64,000 nucleotides of DNA from Promicromonospora umidemergens (GTDB taxonomy: Bacteria > Actinomycetota > Actinomycetes > Actinomycetales > Cellulomonadaceae), in assembly GCF_024171995.1 (NCBI RefSeq), contig NZ_JAMTCT010000001.1:124001-188000 (forward strand), given 5' to 3'. Numbering within the stretch: the stretch's first letter is position 1; each line of letters begins with the position of its first letter. Under the pieces are notes generated by a model, which made no database searches, was not told where the DNA came from, and worked only from the letters and a program-made list of their open reading frames with translations. Shown piece by piece: positions 14,653 through 23,133 of the stretch. Made by a program: the position numbers and the translations under genes.

Positions 14653-16854
14653 TCAGGTGAGGGTGCCATGGTCCGCACCCGGGCTCCTGGTCTCTTCGCT
14701 GTCCGGGGCCACAGGGGCTGGTGAGGGGCGTAGGGCAGAGGCCGCGAAGAACCACGCGAACCGGGCGACGGCGCGGAGCCTCCGTGCGCGGGTGAACGCC
14801 TTGCCCCTGATCGAGGTGCTGAGCTGCCAGAGGTCGCGGGCGCCGATCGCGAGCGCGACCGGCTCGGCCTCGCCTGCCGCGGCATCGAGGGGGGCGATCT
14901 CGGCCTGGAGATGCGTCAGGCCGTGCAGTAGTGCGACCGGCGTCCGGGAACGCACGGCCTTCGCCCCGGAGAACCGCCAGGCACGCCCGTCGTCGTCGGC
15001 GAATCGCAGCGCGTACGACATCGCCTCGTGCCGCCCCTCGGGGAACAGCGAGAGGATTCCGGTGAGCTCGGCCCGCGTGGCGATGCCGTCGATCTCGATC
15101 GTTCCCCGCATGGTCAGCCTGTGGTCCGCCTCGTCGAGGAACCTGTCCATGCTGGGGAGCTCGGCGTGCAGGCGCATGACGGCTCGCCGGGGCGCCGCCG
15201 GGCCGGTGGCCATCCGCTCGTCGAAGGTCAGGCCGTCGCCGCTGGTCGCGGCGTGGTGCTGCGAGGCGAACGCGAACGCCGCGTCCTCCGGCACCGAGGC
15301 CTGCGTCACCGAGCCCCACTCCGGTGCGGTCCACCGCGGTCTTCCCGTACGGCGGATCAGCGCCTCGACGGAGCGTTCGGCGACGGCGAGGATCGTGGCC
15401 GAGGGATTCACACCGCTTGCCGCCGGGAGCACCGAGCCGTCCATGACGAATAGCCCTGGGCAGCCGTGCACCTCGCCGAGCTCGTCGACGACACCCGAGC
15501 CGACGTCGGAACCCGGGCCGACGCCGCCGAGGGGGTGGACCGTGATGGTCCGGCGGAGCACCGACCAGGTGAACGGCTGGTAGAGGCGTGCGTCGAGGAG
15601 CCGCGCGAGCAGCGGGCCGACGCGGAGCTGGGAGCGGTAGAGGTGCGCCTGCCACTGGTTGCGCCAGGACAGCCGGGCGTTCCCGGACCGGTCGAGCTGC
15701 AGCGCCCCGTTGGCGGAGTCGATCCCCATCGCGAGCACGGCGAAGGTGCGACGTCGGCCGGCCGGGCGCACCCGGCGTCGCCACCATGCCCGTGCGGCCT
15801 GTCCCGGCACGACGGCGTCGGCAAGCTGCTGCAGGAGCTCGGGGACTGCGCCGTCCTGCACCTGGTACCAGACCGACCGGCGCCCCTCTGGCACGTCGAG
15901 CACGGTGTTGGTCGTGATGGTGGGGCCGGTCGTCATGTCGTCCTGGGTGTGCCGGAGCTCGGCCAGGGTGAGGAAGTCGCCGTTGCCGGAGAATCCCTGG
16001 CCGAGCCTGCGTGACAGCTCCGGGAGCGTGCCGTGCACGTCGCGCGCCCTGAGCAGCAGCTCGGTCGTCGCCACGGCTCCCGCGGCGAGCACGACGCGCG
16101 GCGCGGTCCACACCCGCGGCGGGGCGTCGGCGTCGGACGGTGTCGACGTGACCACCGCGTAGCCGTCGCCGTGGCGTTCGATGCGCTGCGCCTCGGCGTC
16201 GGTGACCGAGCGTGCACCGGCCTGCTCCGCCACGGCGAGATACGTGTGGTCGAGCGAGTTCTTCGCGCCATGGTTGCAGCCGATCACGCACTCGCCGACG
16301 AAGGCGCAGCCACGGCGGGGCACCCCGTGCCGGTTCGCCCGCCACGTGTCGGGATCGCCGAACGTGACGGCGAGGTTGGGGCGGACCGTCGCGTCGGCCA
16401 GGTCGTGCACGAGCCCCTCGATGAGCGTGGTGCGTGCGGGAGGTGCGCCCGTGGCGGGATCGTCACCGACGGGCGCGACGCCGATCATGTGTGCCGCGAG
16501 GTCGTAGTAGGGGCTGAGCTTCTGCCTGCGCAGGTGTGCGGGCCACCGTTCGTCCAGAGCTCCCTCGAACGGCCGGGCGAAGACGTTCGCGTACACGAGG
16601 GACCCGCCGCCCCAGCCCGCGGCCTGGACGCTGCCCATGCGGCCGAGCCAGCGGACGTCGTAGAGCCCGCGGTCGACACCCCACAGCCAGCCGCCCTGGA
16701 GCTGCGGCCGGCGGGGGAACTCTCCGGGCAGCCAACGCCGGCCGCGCTCGAGGACTATGACGGACAGGCCGGCCTGAGCGAGGCGGGCCGCGGCGACGGC
16801 GCCGCCGAAGCCGCTGCCGACGACGATGGCATCGGCGTCGAATCGATCGGTCAT
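14653..16854 (-). CDS. GMC-family FAD oxidoreductase with extra C-terminal domain
   Basis: A 733-residue protein with a strong AGGAGG ahead of its ATG. FAD-binding motif IVVGSGFGGAVAAARLAQAG is at residues 10-30, followed by WGGGSLVYANVF and the C-terminal GMC signature HPLGGVGPGSDVG with GCPGLFVMDGSVLPAASGVN. The first 540 residues resemble cholesterol-oxidase-like GMC enzymes. About 190 further residues (from FDERMATG on) form a beta-rich extension seen in some fused actinobacterial GMC proteins. It oxidises an alcohol, possibly a sterol-like lipid; the substrate is not known. It is the last gene of the TetR-controlled operon, preceded by a 14-bp tandem repeat. Confidence 0.82.
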   Translation of the reverse strand: MTDRFDADAIVVGSGFGGAVAAARLAQAGLSVIVLERGRRWLPGEFPRRPQLQGGWLWGVDRGLYDVRWLGRMGSVQAAGWGGGSLVYANVFARPFEGALDERWPAHLRRQKLSPYYDLAAHMIGVAPVGDDPATGAPPARTTLIEGLVHDLADATVRPNLAVTFGDPDTWRANRHGVPRRGCAFVGECVIGCNHGAKNSLDHTYLAVAEQAGARSVTDAEAQRIERHGDGYAVVTSTPSDADAPPRVWTAPRVVLAAGAVATTELLLRARDVHGTLPELSRRLGQGFSGNGDFLTLAELRHTQDDMTTGPTITTNTVLDVPEGRRSVWYQVQDGAVPELLQQLADAVVPGQAARAWWRRRVRPAGRRRTFAVLAMGIDSANGALQLDRSGNARLSWRNQWQAHLYRSQLRVGPLLARLLDARLYQPFTWSVLRRTITVHPLGGVGPGSDVGSGVVDELGEVHGCPGLFVMDGSVLPAASGVNPSATILAVAERSVEALIRRTGRPRWTAPEWGSVTQASVPEDAAFAFASQHHAATSGDGLTFDERMATGPAAPRRAVMRLHAELPSMDRFLDEADHRLTMRGTIEIDGIATRAELTGILSLFPEGRHEAMSYALRFADDDGRAWRFSGAKAVRSRTPVALLHGLTHLQAEIAPLDAAAGEAEPVALAIGARDLWQLSTSIRGKAFTRARRLRAVARFAWFFAASALRPSPAPVAPDSEETRSPGADHGTLT

Positions 16855-16871
16855 GAACCTTTCCTCCTCAT

Positions 16872-16926
16872 CGTGTGGTGCGACTCGTGTGGTGCGACTC
16901 GTGTGGTGCGACTCGTGTGGTGCGAC
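16872..16926. repeat. 14-bp tandem repeat, about four copies, ahead of the GMC gene
   Basis: The unit CGTGTGGTGCGACT is repeated three times exactly from 16872, plus a fourth copy lacking its last base. It fills the gap between the Dabb gene stop and the GMC ribosome site, so copy-number change could alter the spacing or structure of the leader. Confidence 0.9.
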
Positions 16927-16955
16927 GGCCGGTACGGGCCCGGGGCTCGGGTCGG

Positions 16956-17372
16956 TCAGGTCGCGTGCGGACCGGGCGCGGCGCTGCCGCTGTACTCGCC
17001 CAGACCGGCCACCAGCTCGGCGACGTCGGGCACGGCGTCGAACCGGCGCTGGTGGATCGCGGCGATCTGAGTGCGCAGCTCCGGGTCCGGGTCGTCGGTG
17101 ACGTCGAACGACACGAACTTGTCGAGCAGCGGCAGGCCGATCCGGTCGATCTCGAGGTGCGCCGGGTCGTTCATCATCGCCTCGTAGGCGGCGAGATCGT
17201 CGACCACGGAGATGTGGCTGTAGTCGTACTCGCCGCCGTGGTCCCGGCCGAGCAGCAAGGACCTGATCGACGGGTCGCTGCTGCGGGCCTCGCGCATGCG
17301 CCGCATGACGGCGGCCACCTCCTCCTCGGAGACGCCGGGCTTCAGGGCCATGCGGGTCACGTGGTAGATCAT
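16956..17372 (-). CDS. Stress-responsive Dabb (alpha/beta barrel) domain protein
   Basis: A 138-residue protein starting MIYHVTRMALKPGVSEEEVA, with GAGAGG ahead of the ATG. The Dabb pattern is clear: an N-terminal strand, VAAVMRRMREARSSDPSIRS, GGEYDYSHISVVDDLAAYEAM and HPAHLEI-like NDPAHLEIDRIGLPLLDKFVSFDV. Dabb proteins are small dimeric ferredoxin-like folds, often accessory enzymes in aromatic or polyketide metabolism. It lies between NmrA-like and GMC genes in one operon, so probably acts in the same pathway. Confidence 0.83.
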   Translation of the reverse strand: MIYHVTRMALKPGVSEEEVAAVMRRMREARSSDPSIRSLLLGRDHGGEYDYSHISVVDDLAAYEAMMNDPAHLEIDRIGLPLLDKFVSFDVTDDPDPELRTQIAAIHQRRFDAVPDVAELVAGLGEYSGSAAPGPHAT

Positions 17373-17406
17373 GGGACGGTCCTCTCGTCGGTGATGTGTG
17401 GGTCGA

Positions 17407-18264
17407 TCAGTGGTTCGGGGCGAACGCCGCGGCGTGGTCGCGGGCGAAGTCGGTGACATCCCGGGCCGGGCGTCCGGTCAGGTCGGCGACGGCGGTGTGC
17501 ACCTCAGCGGCCTCTCGTCGCGCGTAGTGGGCGTAGTCCTCGATCAGGCCCTCGAGCTGCCACGGCGGAAGAACGCCCGTCAGCGCTGCGGAGAACTGTT
17601 CGGCGGGCACGTCCTGGAACGTGATCTCGTGGCCGGCGGCCGCCGACAGCGCTCGAGCGATCTGCTGGTGGGTCACGGCGCGGGGGCCGGTCAGCGTGTA
17701 GGTGCCACCGGTACGCCCGGCGTCCGTCAGGACGGCGGCCGCGGCCTCTGCGATATCTCTCGTGTCGATCGCGCTGACCGGGGCGTCGCCGATAGGGGCG
17801 GCGAGCCGGCCCTGCGCGATGGTGCCGGCGAAGCCGAGCAGCGCCTGGAGGTAGAGGTTGGGGCGGAGCACCGTGTGGTCGATGCCGAGCTGGTGCACGT
17901 GGGCCTCGACCTCGGCGTGCCAGCGCAGGAACCGCACCGGCGAATCGGCCCGCGCTCCGTACTGGGAGAGCAGCACGAGGTGCCGGACCCCGCCGTCGCG
18001 GGCCAGGTCGGCGAACTGGATCTGGAGGGCCGCGGCCTCCGGCGTCGACGGGCTGTTGAGGAAGACGGCGTCGGTGCCGTCAAGGGCAGCGGCCACCGAC
18101 CGCGGATCCTGGAGGTCTGCGACGACGGTCTCGGCACCGGGGAAGGCACGGCCGGAGCTCCGGGTCATGGCACGGACGTGGGCGCCGCGGGCGCGCAGTG
18201 CGGGGATCAGGGCGGATCCGACGGTTCCGGTCGCGCCGGTCACGAGCACGGTGGGTGAGTTCAT
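17407..18264 (-). CDS. NmrA-like NAD(P)-binding protein
   Basis: A 285-residue protein starting MNSPTVLVTGATGTVGSALI, with the GxTGxxG dinucleotide loop. VADLQDPRSVAAALDGTDAV and LVLLSQYGARAD follow the NmrA/HSCARG layout. The active-site YxxxK of typical short-chain dehydrogenases is absent, as expected for NmrA-like proteins, which act as redox sensors or quinone reductases. It is second in the operon after the MFS gene (58-base gap). Confidence 0.85.
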   Translation of the reverse strand: MNSPTVLVTGATGTVGSALIPALRARGAHVRAMTRSSGRAFPGAETVVADLQDPRSVAAALDGTDAVFLNSPSTPEAAALQIQFADLARDGGVRHLVLLSQYGARADSPVRFLRWHAEVEAHVHQLGIDHTVLRPNLYLQALLGFAGTIAQGRLAAPIGDAPVSAIDTRDIAEAAAAVLTDAGRTGGTYTLTGPRAVTHQQIARALSAAAGHEITFQDVPAEQFSAALTGVLPPWQLEGLIEDYAHYARREAAEVHTAVADLTGRPARDVTDFARDHAAAFAPNH

Positions 18265-18322
18265 GGTCGATGTCCTTACGGGAGCTGGTGGGGTGAGATC
18301 GCTGGGTGGTGGCGCTGCGTGG

Positions 18323-19738
18323 TCAGCCCGCGTACGGCGTCGTCGGGTCCGACCGGTCACCGATGCGCAGCAGCACCGACAAGGTGAGTGCGAGAGCGAT
18401 GAGTGCTGCGCCGCCAAGGAACGCCGCCGTGAACGAGATGCCGCCGTCGCCCCCGGCGGCTATCGCGATGCCGGCCAGGGCTGCGAGGCCTACCGCGCCG
18501 CCCAGCTGTTGTGCGGCGTTGACCAGGCCGCTCAGCAGGCCGGACTCGCCGTCCCCGCTGTCGCGCACCGCCATGGATATCGCGTTGACGAGGCCAAGGC
18601 CCAGACCGATGCCGATCAGCAGGAAGGCGCCCAGCAGGTTGATCGAGAAGCCGTCGGTGGTCGGGTTCAGCACGAGCCACAGGAATCCGGCCAGCAGCAG
18701 GACGAGCGCGCCGTGGAGCGCGGACCGGACCCCGAGGAGCTTGGCGAGCCAGGGCGCCAGCACGCTTCCCACGATGATCATGACGGCGATGGGGATCTGC
18801 GCCAGCCCGGCTGTCAGGGCACTCATCCCGAGGACGTCCTGCTGGTAGAGGGGCAGGAAGAAGAACAGGCTCGTCAGGGTGGCGCCGAGCAGGACCATCA
18901 CCACGGTGGCGGTCACCACCGGCCGGCGACGGAAGACTGCCAGCGGGACGAGCGGGTGCGGGGAGCGGTGCTCGGCGAGCACGAAGGCGGCGAGCGCGAC
19001 GACGCCGACGGCGATGCCGATGATCGAGCTCGCCGCGGTCCAGCCGGCCTCGGAGGCGGAGACCATCCCGAGCGCCAGGGCGGAGATGCCGACGGTGATG
19101 GTGAGCGCGCCGGCCAGGTCGAACCGTCCGGGACGGCCCGGCATGGCGGGTACGGCGCGCCACACCATGATCGCGCTGACGATGCCGAGCGGCACGGGCG
19201 TCCAGAAGACCGACTGCCACCCGAGTGCCTGGGTCAGCACTCCGCCGAGGAAGACACCGATCAGGCTGCCGGCACCACCGACGGCGCCCCAGATGCCCAT
19301 CGCGCGAGTCCGCTCGGTGGGAGTCGTGTAGAGAGTGAGTACGAGCGCGAGCGCTGAGGGAATGCTGATCGCCGCGCCGATTCCTTGTCCGACTCGTCCG
19401 GTGATCAGCAGCGGGCCGCTGGTTGCCAGAGCGCAGAAGGCCGACGCGGCGACGTAGAGGATCATTCCGGCCAGGAAGGTTCTGCGGGGACCGAGCACGT
19501 CGGCGAGGCGGCCCCCGAGCAGCAGCAGTCCCGCGAAGGCCACCAGGTAGCTGTTCACCGTCAGGGTGAGCTCCGCGGCCGAGAGGCCAAGGCTCGTGCG
19601 GATCGACAGCGACGCGAGGTTGACCATCGACGTGTCGAGGATGATCAGGAACATGGAGACGGCCAGCGCGGCCATCGTCACGCCGCGGGGCAGGCGCAGG
19701 CCGAGCTGGGCGGTTGTGGGAGACGCTTCGATGCTCAT
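18323..19738 (-). CDS. MFS drug-efflux transporter (EmrB/QacA, DHA2 type)
   Basis: A 471-residue protein with about 14 hydrophobic helices. MSIEASP at 19738 is chosen over the ATG just before it, because AAGGA lies 7 bases upstream. Helix 1 carries FLIILDTSMVNLASLSI (the D-x-T-x-V-N motif of DHA2 exporters). The loop GGRLADVLGPRRTF is motif A, and SGLLSGLVNAAQQLGGAVG is motif C-like. It exports hydrophobic compounds by proton antiport. It is the first gene of the operon controlled by the divergent TetR, with an operator 33 bases upstream. Confidence 0.9.
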   Translation of the reverse strand: MSIEASPTTAQLGLRLPRGVTMAALAVSMFLIILDTSMVNLASLSIRTSLGLSAAELTLTVNSYLVAFAGLLLLGGRLADVLGPRRTFLAGMILYVAASAFCALATSGPLLITGRVGQGIGAAISIPSALALVLTLYTTPTERTRAMGIWGAVGGAGSLIGVFLGGVLTQALGWQSVFWTPVPLGIVSAIMVWRAVPAMPGRPGRFDLAGALTITVGISALALGMVSASEAGWTAASSIIGIAVGVVALAAFVLAEHRSPHPLVPLAVFRRRPVVTATVVMVLLGATLTSLFFFLPLYQQDVLGMSALTAGLAQIPIAVMIIVGSVLAPWLAKLLGVRSALHGALVLLLAGFLWLVLNPTTDGFSINLLGAFLLIGIGLGLGLVNAISMAVRDSGDGESGLLSGLVNAAQQLGGAVGLAALAGIAIAAGGDGGISFTAAFLGGAALIALALTLSVLLRIGDRSDPTTPYAG

Positions 19739-19770
19739 CATCCAGTCCTTGAGTGAGTAGGTCGACGGTG

Positions 19771-19794
19771 GAGATAGTGAGTGGTCACTATCAA
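19771..19794. promoter_or_regulatory. TetR operator O1, ahead of the MFS gene
   Basis: GAGATAGTGA-GTGG-TCACTATCAA: the inner 8 bp of each arm pair exactly. The right arm is the exact reverse complement of the left arm of the site at 20414-20437, so both fit TTGATAGTGA-N4-TCACTATCAA. Confidence 0.75.
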
Positions 19795-19832
19795 TAGCCA
19801 AAAAAAGAGATGCTCGGCTCCGACCGGTGTCG

Positions 19833-20411
19833 TCAGGAGCCAGGGCCGGAGCTCGAGGCGGGGCCGGAGCCGGAAGCGAGGAACTGGTCGGCCCACGCGT
19901 CGTGCTCGGCGCGAGCGGGCAGGTCCATGGCGGTCGCCACCATGTAGAGCATGCCTGCGGCGAAGAAGTCGTGGGCGCGATCGGTGCCGACTCCTGGCAG
20001 GGCTTCCATGCGCTCGAAGACCTCCTTGGTCCACCGGTGCATGAGCTCACGGATGGCCGGATCCTCGGACGCGGCGAAGCCCTGCAGGAGGATCAGCATG
20101 AGCTCGCGATCGTCCATCAGCACGCCCCAGGCATCGGACATCGTCGGGAGCGGGTCGCCCTCGGCGGCCTCCCCTGAAGCGAGCATCACGGTCTCCACCT
20201 TTCCGAATGCCTGCTGCAGCACCGCGACGAAGAGCTCGTGCTTCGTGGAGAAGACCCGGAAGAGGTTGGGGTGAGAGATCTCCACCTCCTTGGCGATGTT
20301 CACGGTGGAGCCGCCGTGCAGTCCCTTGTGGCTGAACTCCTGCAGGGCCGCCGCGAGGATCTGCCCGCGGCGCACCTCGATGCTGACTCGTGGTCTCCGG
20401 TCGGTCGCCAT
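19833..20411 (-). CDS. TetR-family repressor of the MFS-NmrA-Dabb-GMC operon
   Basis: A 192-residue protein. The N-terminal helix-turn-helix is typical (RGQILAAALQEFSHKGLHGG then VNIAKEVEISHPNLFRVFST), followed by a ligand-binding helical domain with the C-terminal TetR layout. It is on the same strand as the operon, upstream of the MFS gene. Matching operators lie ahead of both this gene and the MFS gene, so it very likely represses itself and the operon until a hydrophobic ligand binds. Confidence 0.88.
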   Translation of the reverse strand: MATDRRPRVSIEVRRGQILAAALQEFSHKGLHGGSTVNIAKEVEISHPNLFRVFSTKHELFVAVLQQAFGKVETVMLASGEAAEGDPLPTMSDAWGVLMDDRELMLILLQGFAASEDPAIRELMHRWTKEVFERMEALPGVGTDRAHDFFAAGMLYMVATAMDLPARAEHDAWADQFLASGSGPASSSGPGS

Positions 20412-20413
20412 GG

Positions 20414-20437
20414 TTGATAGTGAACACTCACGTTCAA
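20414..20437. promoter_or_regulatory. TetR operator O2, ahead of the tetR gene
   Basis: TTGATAGTGA-ACAC-TCACGTTCAA pairs at eight of ten positions and matches O1 at 19771-19794. It starts 3 bases upstream of the tetR start codon, so binding would block its expression. Confidence 0.7.
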
Positions 20438-20459
20438 GTGGATGTCAAGCAGTCCGGGC

Positions 20460-21227
20460 TCATCGCGCCCCCAGCCGCCGGCTCACCTCGCGTGCCGCCC
20501 GTGCAGCCTGCTCCGCCAGCCCGGCGCGCCCGTCGTCGTCGTAGGACTCCGACCGGAATGTCACCGCCAGCCCGGCGACGGGCCGCCCCGTGTGGTCCAC
20601 GACGGCAGCAGCCACTGACGCGAACCCGGCGGACACCTCGCCGTCCTCCACGGCGAACCCCCGCGCGCGAGCCTGGCGCAGCACCACCCGCAGCTCGCGC
20701 AACGTGCGCGGCCCGGCACCGGTGAGGTCGGTGAACGAACCCGGCGTCGGGTACAGCGCGCGCACCTGCGCGGGGGGCAGCAGTGCGAGCACGGCGCGCC
20801 CGCTGGCGGTGAGATGGCTCGGGAGGTGCACGTCGACGTCGGTCACCAGGGGCGGACGCCCCGCCGCCCGCTGCTCCACCAGGTACAGGACCTCGCGACC
20901 GTTGAGCACCGCGAGGTGCCCGTTCTCGCCGGCGGCCTCGACCAGGCGGGCCACGACGGGTGCGGCCAGCCGGGTGAGCGGCGCCTGCCGCGTGTACGCG
21001 CTGCCCAGGCCGAGGGCGGCCACGCCGAGGCCGTAGCGGCGCTCGTCGGGGAAGTGCCGCACGAACCCCTCGTCGGCCAGCACCGACAGCAGGTGGTAGA
21101 CGCTGGAGCGCGGCACCCCGATGCCGTGCGCGATGGCGCCGGCGGGTACCGGGCCGGGCTGCGCCGCGAGGAACGTGAGCAGCCGCGCCGTGGTCCGCGC
21201 GGCCGGAACGGTACTGCTGCCGGCCAT
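20460..21227 (-). CDS. IclR-family regulator, probable control of the hut genes
   Basis: A 255-residue protein; MAGSSTVPAA at 21227 is chosen because GGAGG lies 5 bases ahead. The winged helix (LLTFLAAQPGPVPAGAIAHG then GVPRSSVYHLLSVLADEGFV) is followed by the IclR ligand domain (LLPPAQVRALYPTPG, VEDGEVSAGFASVAAAVVD). It is divergent from hutH, and regulators of this family commonly sit beside actinobacterial hut operons. Histidine or urocanate as ligand is inference. The shared promoter region holds a 30-bp hairpin and a GTCTG-N6-CAGAC site. Confidence 0.85.
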   Translation of the reverse strand: MAGSSTVPAARTTARLLTFLAAQPGPVPAGAIAHGIGVPRSSVYHLLSVLADEGFVRHFPDERRYGLGVAALGLGSAYTRQAPLTRLAAPVVARLVEAAGENGHLAVLNGREVLYLVEQRAAGRPPLVTDVDVHLPSHLTASGRAVLALLPPAQVRALYPTPGSFTDLTGAGPRTLRELRVVLRQARARGFAVEDGEVSAGFASVAAAVVDHTGRPVAGLAVTFRSESYDDDGRAGLAEQAARAAREVSRRLGAR

Positions 21228-21250
21228 TGTGTCCTCCGGACGGGGTCGAG

Positions 21251-21314
21251 TGGTCGGCAGTCCGTCAGGTGATCGGCAGCCCGAGCTGCCGATCACCTGA
21301 CGAACTGCCGACCA
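21251..21314. repeat. 30-bp hairpin E between divergent iclR and hutH
   Basis: Arms 21251-21280 and 21285-21314 pair at 29 of 30 positions around the loop CCGA. The exception is C-A on the plus strand, which is a G.U wobble if read from the minus strand, i.e. in an iclR leader. It lies 24 bases upstream of iclR. Unlike the other long palindromes of this window, it is between divergent genes, where a terminator is not expected. Confidence 0.8.
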
Positions 21315-21330
21315 CCACCCCTCGTGATCT

Positions 21331-21346
21331 GTCTGGTATCTCAGAC
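21331..21346. promoter_or_regulatory. Candidate IclR operator
   Basis: GTCTGGTATCTCAGAC is a 16-base imperfect palindrome (GTCTG/CAGAC) in the iclR-hutH intergenic region, 55 bases ahead of hutH. This is the kind of site an autoregulating IclR protein uses. Confidence 0.45.
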
Positions 21347-21400
21347 TCTATCCGTCGTCGCGGGCGCGCCAGCGGGCGCGCGGCGGGGTTCCATGGGGGG

Positions 21401-23047
21401 ATGAGCACCCTGCACCACATGGAGCCGACGCCGGCCACCCGCCCCGCCGGCCCGGACCTGCCCGAGCACGTCGTCCTCGACGGGACGCCGCTGACCGTCG
21501 ACCAGGTCGTCGCCGTCGCCCGCTCCGGGGCCTCTGTCGAGATCCACGAGACCGCCCTGGCCCGGATGACGCAGAGCCGCGCCGTGATCGACGGCCTGGC
21601 CCAGGACACCGTGCCGCACTACGGCGTCTCGACCGGGTTCGGTGCCCTGGCCCGCCGGCACATCCCGACGGAGATGCGCGCGCAGCTCCAGCTCAGCCTC
21701 GTGCGCTCGCACGCCGCCGGGTCCGGCCCCGAGGTCGAGACCGAGGTGGTGCGGGCGCTGCAGCTGCTGCGCCTCGCCACCCTGGTGACCGGCCACACCG
21801 GCGCCCGCCCGGTCACCGCGGAGACCTATGCCGCGATGCTCAACGCCGGGATCACGCCGGTCGTGCACGAGTACGGCTCGCTCGGCTGCTCCGGCGACCT
21901 GGCGCCGCTCGCGCACGTGGCGCTCGCCGCCATGGGGGAGGGGCGGGTGCGGGTGGTGCCGACCGGGGTCTCGACAGGCTCGACCAGCGCGGCCGGGGAG
22001 GCTGTCGACGCCGCGCAGGCGCTCGCCGAAGCCGGGATCGCACCCCTCGTGCTCGCAGAGAAGGAGGGGCTCGCCCTCATCAACGGCACCGACGGCATGC
22101 TCGGCATGCTCTGCCTCGCCCTCCACGACCTGCGCAGCCTCCTCACCACGGCCGACGTCGCCGCGGCGCTCAGCGTCGAGGCCCTGCTCGGTTCGGACGC
22201 CCCGTTCGCAGAGGACCTCGTCGGCATGCGTCCGCACCCGGGCCAGGCGGCGTCGGCGTCGAACCTGCGCGCGGTGCTCGCGGGCTCGCCGCTCATGGCG
22301 AGCCACCGCGAGCTCGACGACGCCGGGAACCCCGCGTGCACCCGCGTGCAGGACGCGTACTCCCTGCGCTGCGCGCCCCAGGTGCACGGCGCCGCCCGGG
22401 ACACCCTGGAGCACGCGGCCACGGTCGCGGGCCGGGAGCTGGCCTCCGCCATCGACAACCCCGTGGTGACGTCCGACGGTCGGGTGGAGTCCAACGGCAA
22501 CTTCCACGGGGCGCCGATCGCGTATGTGCTGGACTTCCTCGCCATCGCGGCCGCCGACCTCGCGAGCATGAGCGAGCGGCGCACCGACCGGTTCCTCGAC
22601 GTCTCGCGCTCGGAGGGCCTGCCCGCGTTCCTCGCACACGACCCCGGCGTCGACTCCGGGCACATGATCGCCCAGTACACGGCGGCGGGGATCGTCTCGG
22701 AGCTGAAGCGCCTGGCCGCGCCGGCCAGCGTGGACTCGATCCCGAGCTCCGCGATGCAGGAGGACCACGTCTCCATGGGCTGGTCCGGCGCGCGCAAGCT
22801 CCGGCGGTCCGTCGACGGGCTCACGCGCGTCCTCGCCATCGAGGTGCTCACCGCGACGCGCGCGCTCGACTTCCGCGCGGAGGCCCCCGCAGCGGGCACG
22901 TCCGCGGTGCACGACGCCGTCCGCGTCGTCGTGCCCGGTCCCGGGCCGGACCGCTACCTCGCCCCGGAGATCGAGCACGTGGTCCACCTGGTGGCGACGG
23001 GCGCGATCTCGCTGGCGGCGGCATCCGCCGTCGGCCCCCTGCGATAG
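21401..23047 (+). CDS. hutH: Histidine ammonia-lyase
   Basis: About 548 residues from the ATG at 21401; an ATG at 21419 is possible. It deaminates histidine to urocanate, the first step of histidine degradation. The MIO cofactor site reads GSLGCSGDLAPLAH, with Cys163-Ser164-Gly165 in place of the commoner Ala-Ser-Gly. Other family hallmarks are HYGVSTGFGALARRHI, NGTDGMLGMLCLAL, RVQDAYSLRCAPQVHGA, IDNPVVTSDGRVESNGNFHG and PSSAMQEDHVSMGW. One loop (TGVSTGSTSAAGEAVDA) is encoded by a GGTCTCGACAGGCTCGACC repeat at 21967. It is first in the hut cluster. Confidence 0.95.
   Translation: MSTLHHMEPTPATRPAGPDLPEHVVLDGTPLTVDQVVAVARSGASVEIHETALARMTQSRAVIDGLAQDTVPHYGVSTGFGALARRHIPTEMRAQLQLSLVRSHAAGSGPEVETEVVRALQLLRLATLVTGHTGARPVTAETYAAMLNAGITPVVHEYGSLGCSGDLAPLAHVALAAMGEGRVRVVPTGVSTGSTSAAGEAVDAAQALAEAGIAPLVLAEKEGLALINGTDGMLGMLCLALHDLRSLLTTADVAAALSVEALLGSDAPFAEDLVGMRPHPGQAASASNLRAVLAGSPLMASHRELDDAGNPACTRVQDAYSLRCAPQVHGAARDTLEHAATVAGRELASAIDNPVVTSDGRVESNGNFHGAPIAYVLDFLAIAAADLASMSERRTDRFLDVSRSEGLPAFLAHDPGVDSGHMIAQYTAAGIVSELKRLAAPASVDSIPSSAMQEDHVSMGWSGARKLRRSVDGLTRVLAIEVLTATRALDFRAEAPAAGTSAVHDAVRVVVPGPGPDRYLAPEIEHVVHLVATGAISLAAASAVGPLR
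21967..21985. repeat. Dispersed motif GGTCTCGACAGGCTCGACC (R1), inside hutH
   Basis: The motif recurs with small changes at 44444, 47245, 47275 and, inverted, at 51856. Here it is in frame and encodes VSTGST in a loop of HutH that varies between species. Confidence 0.6.
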
Positions 23048-23058
23048 GAACCCCTTGC

Positions 23059-23115
23059 TGTGGGCGCCAACTTTGCGCCTAAAACGGGCGGGAAGCCGCA
23101 ACGATCACGCCCACA
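23059..23115. repeat. Hairpin B1 between hutH and hutU, related to 63091-63141
   Basis: TGTGGGCG (23059-23066) pairs with CGCCCACA (23108-23115), and TTGCG (23073-23077) with CGCAA (23097-23101), across an internal loop. The interior (TTGCGCCT, AACGGGC, AGCCGCAAC) is shared with the hairpin at 63091-63141, some 40 kb away. Confidence 0.75.
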
Positions 23116-23133
23116 ACCAGAGGAGAGGCACGC

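Noticed and set aside
14393-16345. 650-codon minus-strand frame overlapping the GMC gene
   Set aside because: It is an Arg/Pro-rich shadow of the GMC oxidoreductase in a second frame, with no recognisable domain.
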